Assembly (NCBI GenBank): GCA_045649485.1
Contig: JAZRPZ010000081.1
Span: forward strand, 1 to 64,000
Origin: RUG11247 sp045649485
Lineage (GTDB): Bacteria; Bacillota; Clostridia; Christensenellales; Aristaeellaceae
Length of the DNA: 64,000 bases
Direction of reading: 5' to 3'
Part shown: one piece after another, positions 25,536-31,559 of the stretch
Position numbering within the stretch: the stretch's first letter is position 1
Layout of the letters: each line of letters starts with the position of its first letter
Position numbers and translations under genes: made by a program
Notes under the pieces: generated by a model
What the model was told of the DNA's origin: nothing
The model's database searches: none
What the model saw: only the letters and a program-made list of their open reading frames with translations

Positions 25536-26009
25536 TCAGGCGCGATACTTGTCCAGAATGCCGGGGATGTCTTCGGGAACCAGACGGCCGTAGACATCAT
25601 CGTTAATCATCATTACGGGAGCAAGGCCGCATGCGCCGAGGCAGCGGGTGTCCTTAATGGTGAACAGACCGTCGGAAGTAGTCTTGCCGACTGCGGTCTT
25701 GAGGGTCTCTGCTACCTTATCCAGGATAGCCTGAGAATTCTTTACGTAGCAAGCGGTACCGAGGCAAACGCCGATACGGTATTCGCCGCTGGGCTCCAGT
25801 GCGAACTGAGAGTAGAAAGTGGCTACGCCGAAGACTTCGGACAGGGTTGCGCCCAGGCCTTCTGCGATCTTGATCTGGACATCCTTCGGCACATGACCGA
25901 AAATGTTCTGGGCTGCCTGCAGAGCACGCATAACTGCGCCGCCCTGACCCTTGAGCTCGGAAATGACCTTGTCAAGCTCAGCGTACTTTTCCTGACTGAT
26001 GACCGACAT
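25536..26009 (-). CDS. hydC: Bifurcating hydrogenase subunit HydC (NuoE-like)
   Basis: 157 residues. A helical N-terminus leads to the thioredoxin-fold [2Fe-2S] domain, with ligands in GVCLGTACYVKNS and DTRCLGACGLAPV, the NuoE pattern C-x4-C ... C-x3-C. It pairs with HydB to pass electrons from NADH. The SD AAGGGAGGTAAGACAC is strong. It is the first gene of the hydC-HATPase-ferredoxin-hydB-hydA unit. Confidence 0.95.
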   Translation of the reverse strand: MSVISQEKYAELDKVISELKGQGGAVMRALQAAQNIFGHVPKDVQIKIAEGLGATLSEVFGVATFYSQFALEPSGEYRIGVCLGTACYVKNSQAILDKVAETLKTAVGKTTSDGLFTIKDTRCLGACGLAPVMMINDDVYGRLVPEDIPGILDKYRA

Positions 26010-26032
26010 GTGTCTTACCTCCCTTGGATATA

Positions 26033-26091
26033 TATCACATTCGTGACGAATATAGTGACAGGTGTCTCTTTGTATTATATCATATGTGATA
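26033..26091 (-). promoter_or_regulatory. hydABC promoter with three short palindromes
   Basis: In the 158-bp gap before hydC an extended -10 (TGATATAAT, -10 hexamer at 26074-26079) is seen on the minus strand with no clear -35. Three dyads surround it: TATCATATGTGATA (26078-26091, overlapping the -10), GACAGGTGTC (26057-26066) and TCACATTCGTGA (26035-26046). They look like operator half-sites. None fits the Rex consensus TTGTTAAnnnnTTAACAA. A separate near-palindrome, acgttaacttttaacat, lies further upstream. Confidence 0.5.
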
Positions 26092-26167
26092 AGGGTTGTA
26101 TGTTAATCATGATAAGGCTATTTGTAAATAGTACGTTAACTTTTAACATTCCACTTACATAGTTAAC

Positions 26168-26923
26168 TTAATCTAACCGGCTGTTTACACTTTGCGCGTC
26201 CGTCGAACCGGATACCGGCCAGCGGCCTTCTTCTATCATTCTGAAGAAGCCTTCTGCGTCGGGCGAATCCATTTCGAGGAATTCCACCCTTTCGAACATG
26301 TTCTCCAGATAGTGGGCATCCGAGGAATGCAGCTGCACCAGTTTTTTCGGTATTCCCTTGTGCGGCAGCGGCATGCCTATCGATACCTCCAGCGCGGAGA
26401 AATCACAGCCCGGGGGCACAAAACCCAGCGCCTGCAGAAGCCCGTTGCTGCCGCGGTTGATATGCGCAGGCACAGCAAGTCCGCCGTGTTCCAGTATCAT
26501 TGCGGTTATCTCGTCTATCGACAGGTCCAGTGCAGATATCAGCAGTTTTTCCTCGCTGCCTACGGGTTCATCGTCCTCATCCAGTTCAAGCTGCTCGCCG
26601 AAAATGGCGGGCTTGTTTTTTATGGGCGGCAGATGAGGGTATATCACATCCGAAAATCTTACCGCCTGTTCCACCGTGCGGAAATACGCCAGCAGATGCA
26701 CTTCCTCCATGGTGGTTATCTCCATGGCAGGCAGAAGTCCCACGCCCACCGCCTTTGCCACCTTTTCTATGGTAGGAAGATGGCGGGCGGTGTTGTGGTC
26801 AGCCACAGCAATCATGTCCAGCCCCTTTATATAGGCCATGTTCACGATATTGTTGGGCGTCATCAGCTCGTCGCCGCAGGGCGAGAGACAGGAGTGGATG
26901 TGCAGATCCACGGCGTACTTCAT
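26168..26923 (-). CDS. PHP-domain phosphoesterase
   Basis: 251 residues. PHP metal-binding motifs are present in order: DLHIHSCLSPCGD, AVADHNTARHLP, LLPAMEITTMEEVHLLAY, AVPAHINR and QLHSSDAHYLENM. PHP proteins hydrolyse phosphoesters with three metals and include DNA polymerase-associated exonucleases and histidinol phosphatases. This small form is often found with the HydS/DRTGG cluster. It starts 1 nt after the DRTGG gene (translational coupling) and ends the upstream hydrogenase-signalling unit. Substrate unknown. Confidence 0.9.
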   Translation of the reverse strand: MKYAVDLHIHSCLSPCGDELMTPNNIVNMAYIKGLDMIAVADHNTARHLPTIEKVAKAVGVGLLPAMEITTMEEVHLLAYFRTVEQAVRFSDVIYPHLPPIKNKPAIFGEQLELDEDDEPVGSEEKLLISALDLSIDEITAMILEHGGLAVPAHINRGSNGLLQALGFVPPGCDFSALEVSIGMPLPHKGIPKKLVQLHSSDAHYLENMFERVEFLEMDSPDAEGFFRMIEEGRWPVSGSTDAQSVNSRLD

Positions 26924-26924
26924 A

Positions 26925-27272
26925 TTATTCCTCTCCGGCCTTTATGCCGCCTGCGTACATAAGACCGCAGATCTCGTAAGCGGGCTTGTCGGTGCACAGC
27001 ACGGCGATGCCTTCTTCGGCAGCCTTGTTGGCTATCTCCTGATCCATCTGAGCGCCTTCGGGGATTATAACGCAGGACATCTCGTGCAGAGTAGCTACGG
27101 CAATAACGTTCATGTGAGTCTGAACGGTCACCCATGCCATGCCCGCGCTGCCGTGAGCCATAACCCAGCTGAGCAGATCGCAGCAATATCCGGATTCGAT
27201 CTCGTTTTCAAGGCCCACATCGCCGGTAAGCACGGCTGCGCCGATCTTTTCCTGCAGTTCTTTTACTTTCAT
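26925..27272 (-). CDS. DRTGG-domain protein (copy 2)
   Basis: 115 residues. The pattern (MKVKELQEKIGAAVLTGDVG, then ESGYCCDLLSWVM and a C-terminal IAVLCTDKPAYEICGLMYAG) matches small stand-alone DRTGG-domain proteins, a fold also found beside CBS domains and in phosphotransacetylase. Probably a ligand-binding regulator; the ligand is unknown. A start at 27272 with CAGGAGATGTGATCAGC upstream is preferred over one at 27308, which overlaps hydS. It is related to the protein at 29081-29422. Confidence 0.82.
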   Translation of the reverse strand: MKVKELQEKIGAAVLTGDVGLENEIESGYCCDLLSWVMAHGSAGMAWVTVQTHMNVIAVATLHEMSCVIIPEGAQMDQEIANKAAEEGIAVLCTDKPAYEICGLMYAGGIKAGEE

Positions 27273-27297
27273 GCTGATCACATCTCCTGTATGTATA

Positions 27298-28617
27298 TCA
27301 CTTTTCACGGGTCAGTTCGCTCAGGTCAACCATCTGTTCGGCCATCCTGCGCACCTGTTCCTTCAAAAGGAACAGACAGTCCATCTCACGGGCATAACCG
27401 CCCACGATGTCCTCCGCCAGTGCCTGACAGGTAGGAGAGCCGCAGGAACCGCAGTCCAGACCGGGCAGCTTCTTGCGCACCTCGGCTATGCGGTCCATCT
27501 TTGCCAGTGCCTGCTTGAAATCGGTATCCAGTCTCAGGGAGTCGACGGAAATTATCTCCTTGTCGAATTCCAGCACGTCCCTTACGCGGTCCACATCCGC
27601 TTCTGTAACGATATCCTCGAGGGCGGGGCTTGCCACGTCCTGAACCAGGCGGCGGATACGGTTTCTGGCAATAAAGGGATTTTCAAATACCACGGGACCG
27701 CCAACGCAGCCCTCGTCACAGGCCTGACCTTCGAAGAATCTCAGGTTGGGCATACGGTCGTTTTCGATGGCCTCCAGTACGGCGTTTACGTTGTCTATAC
27801 CATCCACGGCAAGGGCTTCGTCGCCCGCGCCCATGGAAGTGCATTCGCCGCCGGAACGTGCCCAGCCCAGACCCAGAGGACCTGCGGGCTCCATGGTTCC
27901 GTCTTCATCGGCAGCCACTTTCTTGAGCTGTCCGGAGAGCAGGCCGTATATCTCCAGCATGGAGATGGCGCCGTCGATAGCGCTCTTCTCATGACCAAGC
28001 GGATCGCGTATGGCCGTGACCTTCGCAGGGCAGGGAGTGATAAAGAAGCAGCCTACTTCCTCGGGCTTCGCGCCGGTCTTTTCACAGAATTCCCTGCGGG
28101 CGATGGTAGCCGCAACCTCCATGGGAGAGCGGATATCCACTATATTTTCAATAAGCTCGGGGAATCTTACCTGAATGAGTCTTACGACCGCGGGACACGC
28201 GGAGGAGATAAGCGGTCTGGGACACATGGGATCGGCCAGCTTTTCCTTTACCGCCTTGGCAACTATCTCTGCGCCGCGGCCTACATCGAACACATCGTCA
28301 AAGCCGATGCGCCTCAGACCGCCCGCTATAGATTTGACATTCGGCAGATTTTTGAACTGACCGTACAGGGACGGCGGCGGCAGCGCTATGCGATACTTGA
28401 AAAGATTTATGGTCGCAAAGCTGTCGGTCACCGCTACCTTTGCATGATGCTGACATACGCGGATACATTCACCGCAATCGATGCACATTTCATCAACGAT
28501 GCGGGCTCTGCCGCCGCGGATGCGGATCGCTTCGGTGGGGCAGCGCTTCAGACAATTTGTGCAGCCCACACACTTTCCGCGGTCCAGCCTCACGGAATGG
28601 AAATACTTTTCGCTCAT
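27298..28617 (-). CDS. HydS-like (putative sensory) [FeFe]-hydrogenase
   Basis: 439 residues. Two N-terminal [4Fe-4S] motifs (CVGCTNCLKRC, CIDCGECIRVC) are followed by a hydrogenase large-subunit domain: L1-like ISSACPAVVRL, L2-like FITPCPAKVTA, and L3-like FFEGQACDEGCVGGP. A C-terminal Fe-S domain (GLDCGSCGSPTCQALAED ... MDC) ends the protein. Relative to TSCCP, the first L1 position is Ala, where catalytic enzymes have the proton-shuttle Cys. This, and the missing MACPGGC spacing partners, match the putative sensory class typified by Thermotoga maritima HydS. No PAS domain is seen. It is flanked by HATPase and DRTGG genes. A H2 or redox sensor role is inferred. Confidence 0.87.
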   Translation of the reverse strand: MSEKYFHSVRLDRGKCVGCTNCLKRCPTEAIRIRGGRARIVDEMCIDCGECIRVCQHHAKVAVTDSFATINLFKYRIALPPPSLYGQFKNLPNVKSIAGGLRRIGFDDVFDVGRGAEIVAKAVKEKLADPMCPRPLISSACPAVVRLIQVRFPELIENIVDIRSPMEVAATIARREFCEKTGAKPEEVGCFFITPCPAKVTAIRDPLGHEKSAIDGAISMLEIYGLLSGQLKKVAADEDGTMEPAGPLGLGWARSGGECTSMGAGDEALAVDGIDNVNAVLEAIENDRMPNLRFFEGQACDEGCVGGPVVFENPFIARNRIRRLVQDVASPALEDIVTEADVDRVRDVLEFDKEIISVDSLRLDTDFKQALAKMDRIAEVRKKLPGLDCGSCGSPTCQALAEDIVGGYAREMDCLFLLKEQVRRMAEQMVDLSELTREK

Positions 28618-28640
28618 TTTTTCTCCTTCCCGGAACAGGA

Positions 28641-29060
28641 TCACAGGTTGAATATCATGGTTATCTTAGTTCCTACGCCCACCTGGGACTGGATGTCGAA
28701 TTTATCGGCGTTGCGCGCCATATTGCAAAGACCCATACCTGCGCCGAAGCCCATCATACGGACTTCGTCCGATGCGGTGGAATAGCCCTCGCTCATGGCA
28801 AGATCGATATCGGGGATACCGGGACCGACGTCCTCAACGGTCAGCGTAACGTCGCTTTCACCGACCTCCAGTATGATCTTTCCGCCCATGGAATGGATTA
28901 CCAGATTGATCTCCGCCTCATATATGGCAATGGAGATCCTGCGGACCACATTGAAATTTACGCCCAGCTTTTTCAGAAGACGTTTTATCTTGCCGGACGC
29001 TTCGCCCGCAACTACGAAATCCATCGCGGCTACGGGGTATTCTTCTCTTATGATACTCAT
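28641..29060 (-). CDS. RsbW-like anti-sigma/HATPase protein
   Basis: 139 residues, a single GHKL ATPase domain of the serine-kinase/anti-sigma type: N box IAIYEAEINLVIHSMGG, G1 VEDVGPGIPD, lid GFGAGMGLCNMARNAD and G2 GVGTKITM. RsbW/SpoIIAB-type proteins phosphorylate an STAS antagonist or bind sigma factors; no STAS or sigma gene is adjacent. It sits 23 nt before hydS and 20 nt after a DRTGG gene. It is the second HATPase protein in the hydrogenase region. Confidence 0.88.
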   Translation of the reverse strand: MSIIREEYPVAAMDFVVAGEASGKIKRLLKKLGVNFNVVRRISIAIYEAEINLVIHSMGGKIILEVGESDVTLTVEDVGPGIPDIDLAMSEGYSTASDEVRMMGFGAGMGLCNMARNADKFDIQSQVGVGTKITMIFNL

Positions 29061-29080
29061 TTATAAAGCACCGGCCTTTC

Positions 29081-29422
29081 TCAACCGGCCATAAGGCCGT
29101 TGGTATACAATGTTCCGCTGGCAATATACAGGGTAAGCTTTGTGGAAAGCAGGGTTATATCATATTCGCCTGCCAGCTCAACAAGTTCTTCGGAAGGCTG
29201 CTTTCCACGCACGAATACAACGCAGCGGATATCAAGCATATCGGCAGTGCGCAGCACCTGCGGATTGATAAGACCGGTAAGCAGCACGGTATGTTCTTTG
29301 GAAAAAGCAAGTACGTCGCTCATCATGTCACTGGAGCATGCCGTCTTTACATCTACATCAAGATGCTCTTCGCCACAGATAAGCTTTGCATCCAGAATCT
29401 TCATTACTTCTCTGATCTTCAT
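29081..29422 (-). CDS. DRTGG-domain protein (copy 1)
   Basis: 113 residues. Sequence features (MKIREVMKILDAKLICGEEH, VKTACSSDMMSDVLAF, LLTGLINPQVLRTADML) match small DRTGG proteins and resemble the second copy at 26925-27272. First gene of the unit DRTGG-HATPase-hydS-DRTGG-PHP. Likely a small-molecule-binding regulatory subunit; ligand unknown. Confidence 0.82.
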   Translation of the reverse strand: MKIREVMKILDAKLICGEEHLDVDVKTACSSDMMSDVLAFSKEHTVLLTGLINPQVLRTADMLDIRCVVFVRGKQPSEELVELAGEYDITLLSTKLTLYIASGTLYTNGLMAG

Positions 29423-29457
29423 TCAAAAAACCACCCTTTCCGGCTTTTAACAACATA

Positions 29458-29486
29458 ATTATAATATATTTTTCGCAGTTTGTAAA
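29458..29486 (-). promoter_or_regulatory. Promoter of the HydS signalling unit
   Basis: Minus strand TTTACA (29481-29486), 17-bp spacer, TATAAT (29458-29463). Transcription of DRTGG-HATPase-hydS-DRTGG-PHP would start about 30 nt before the first ATG. The rest of this gap up to 29633 shows nothing else conserved. Confidence 0.8.
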
Positions 29487-29633
29487 CATACGAAACCCTG
29501 CCTCCCCAAACCCGTGTCGGTTTGGCGCAAATAATTAGTCCTGCATTAGAACAATTTGTGCCTTTTATGCGTCTGCAATCTTGCTCATATGATATACATC
29601 ATGTTACAATACACATACGGAGGTGGTATTTTT

Positions 29634-30494
29634 ATGTTCGGACTGCGCAACGACGGCTATAACGTATCCGGCATCGTGGACCCTATGGTCCTCTTTACGC
29701 CGCTTATAATGCCTACACGCTGTGAATCCATGAACGAAGTTACATATCCCACAGAATACGAGCCCATGGCGGCATACATAAAGAAGAATAAGGATTACCC
29801 CCACAACATATCCTTTATGACCATACTCGCCGCCGCATATGTGCGCAGCATATATCATCACCCTGCCCTGAACTATTTCGTGATGGGCAACAAGATATAC
29901 AGGCACAAAAAGATAACCATGTCCCTTGTTGTACTGAAGGATGGCGGGGACGGCGCTCCTCAGGAAGCACTGGCAAAGATCGATTTCGAGCCCACCGACA
30001 CCATATTCCAGGTGGCCGAAAAGATGGACAGGGAAATATCCAGCGCAAAAAAGGAAGGCGAAAAGAACGGCACTTCCAATTTCGCGAGAAATCTGCTGCG
30101 CATACCGATACTGCCCTCTCTCGTGGTAGCGCTGGCAAGGCTTACCGACAGGCTCGGCATCATGCCCCGCTTCATCAACAAGCTGAGCCCCTTCCACTGC
30201 AGCTTCTTCATCACCAACATGATGTCCATCGGTCTGCCCTCGATCTATCATCATCTCTATAATTTCGGTACCTGCTCGGTATTCATCGCCGTGGGCAAAC
30301 CCGATCGCGAACTGACCAGTGCCGGCGGAAATATCTCCCGCAAGCTGATGATACCCCTCGGCTTCGTGACCGATGAACGCGTGTGCGGCGGCGCAGACTA
30401 CGCACAGGGTGCGCACTGCCTGCTGAATTATCTGAAGCATCCGGAGCTTCTGGAACTCACCATCGAAGAAGAAGCCATACTCAAAGCCAAATGA
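29634..30494 (+). CDS. CAT/E2-fold acyltransferase-like protein with altered active site
   Basis: 286 residues, similar in layout to the catalytic domain of 2-oxoacid dehydrogenase E2 and chloramphenicol acetyltransferase (FMTILAAAYVRSIYHHPALN, YRHKKITMSLVV, FITNMMSIGLPSIYHHLYNF). It has no lipoyl or E1-binding domain. The catalytic HxxxDG motif near the C-terminus reads DERVCGGADYAQGAH, so the base His is Glu and the Asp is Gly. Acyltransfer by the usual mechanism is therefore doubtful; a binding or other role is possible. The start at 29634 has CGGAGGTGG upstream. Monocistronic, with a terminator after it. Confidence 0.8.
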   Translation: MFGLRNDGYNVSGIVDPMVLFTPLIMPTRCESMNEVTYPTEYEPMAAYIKKNKDYPHNISFMTILAAAYVRSIYHHPALNYFVMGNKIYRHKKITMSLVVLKDGGDGAPQEALAKIDFEPTDTIFQVAEKMDREISSAKKEGEKNGTSNFARNLLRIPILPSLVVALARLTDRLGIMPRFINKLSPFHCSFFITNMMSIGLPSIYHHLYNFGTCSVFIAVGKPDRELTSAGGNISRKLMIPLGFVTDERVCGGADYAQGAHCLLNYLKHPELLELTIEEEAILKAK

Positions 30495-30499
30495 TCCCG

Positions 30500-30525
30500 A
30501 ACCGCTGTCTCAGACGGCGGTTTTT
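30500..30525 (+). terminator. Terminator after the CAT-like gene
   Basis: Stem accgctgtc / gacggcggt (one G-T pair) with five Ts. Confidence 0.75.
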
Positions 30526-30585
30526 ATATTGCTTTCGGCGCACGATAAATATATAATAACACTATAACTCAAGCGAAAGGCTGGT

Positions 30586-31431
30586 ATGTTTATGATAAAG
30601 ACAGGCGTCGTAACCCGCAGCTTCTCAGGATGGACCAACGAACAGACCGCCGATTATATGAAGGAACACGGCTTCCCCACCACCGAGCTCTGCCTCGTCG
30701 CTTCAGATTCCCGCTACTGGGCTTATAACGGCACAAGCAACATATCCGACCTTACCGACGAACGCTTCAGCGAGATATGCGATATCTACCGCTCCCGCGG
30801 CATTGAGATAGTGTCCCTCGGCATATTCACCAACCTCATCGAGCAGGATGACATGAAGCGCTTTGCCGTACTCAATTATTTCAAGCGCCATATAGAGCTG
30901 GCCGGCAAAAACGGAATTCCCTATGTATCCACCGAATGCGGCTTCAATCCCGACCACCGCGGCGTGATAACCGCAACCTACGAAAGGGATATCGAGATAC
31001 TCAAGCGAAGCATGCGCGAACTTCTTAAGGAATGCGATAAATGGAACGTAGATATCGCGTGGGAAAACTGCGCCATAGACCTGGTCCCTTCCGCAAAGCG
31101 TGTGCACGACATCATAAATCAGATAGGTCATCCCCGTCTGAAGGTGCTGCTTGACCCCGCCAATTTCATAGCCAATTCCTCCGAAGAGGATATGTTCCGC
31201 TATCTTTCCGACCGCATAGCCTACTTCCACGGCAAGGATCGCTTCGTAAACGATGTGGGCAGCCGCCTCGTAGGCGACGGCGAAATAGACTGGGTGAAAT
31301 TCCTCAGCCTCTACCACAAGCACAACGAAGGACTGCCCTTCATGATAGAATTCGTTACTCCACAGAACGCCTGCGAGATACGCGACAGGGTAACGGAATT
31401 CGACAAGCTTGCGTGTTGCGCTCCCCGATAA
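30586..31431 (+). CDS. Xylose isomerase-like TIM-barrel sugar phosphate isomerase/epimerase
   Basis: 281 residues. It is an AP endonuclease 2/xylose isomerase-like barrel: FPTTELCLVASDS, IEIVSLGIFTNLIEQDD, YVSTECGFNP, VDIAWENCAI, LKVLLDPANFI, AYFHGKDR and FMIEFVTP, with Glu, Asp and His residues placed as metal ligands. These enzymes isomerise or epimerise sugars or inositols in the cytoplasm; the substrate is not evident. GAAAGG is 5 nt before the ATG at 30586; an in-frame ATG two codons later is possible. Monocistronic. Confidence 0.87.
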   Translation: MFMIKTGVVTRSFSGWTNEQTADYMKEHGFPTTELCLVASDSRYWAYNGTSNISDLTDERFSEICDIYRSRGIEIVSLGIFTNLIEQDDMKRFAVLNYFKRHIELAGKNGIPYVSTECGFNPDHRGVITATYERDIEILKRSMRELLKECDKWNVDIAWENCAIDLVPSAKRVHDIINQIGHPRLKVLLDPANFIANSSEEDMFRYLSDRIAYFHGKDRFVNDVGSRLVGDGEIDWVKFLSLYHKHNEGLPFMIEFVTPQNACEIRDRVTEFDKLACCAPR

Positions 31432-31442
31432 ATTCCAAATAC

Positions 31443-31476
31443 AAAAGGCATGTGCAGATCCACATGCCTTTTTTTA
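31443..31476 (+). terminator. Terminator after the TIM-barrel gene
   Basis: Stem aaggcatgtg / cacatgcctt with a T run. It also ends near the minus-strand helicase gene. Confidence 0.85.
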
Positions 31477-31559
31477 TTTATCTCTGCAAGCCGGAGCCTC
31501 CGCCCCCGGCCTGCAGACGGACAGCATAAATCATCCAAAGTACCCACTGCACGGGATTC

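Noticed and set aside
26105..26160. Rex-binding site upstream of hydC (acgttaacttttaacat)
   Set aside because: Half-site spacing is three bases where the Rex consensus needs four, and the ends do not match TTG/CAA; kept only as a remark.
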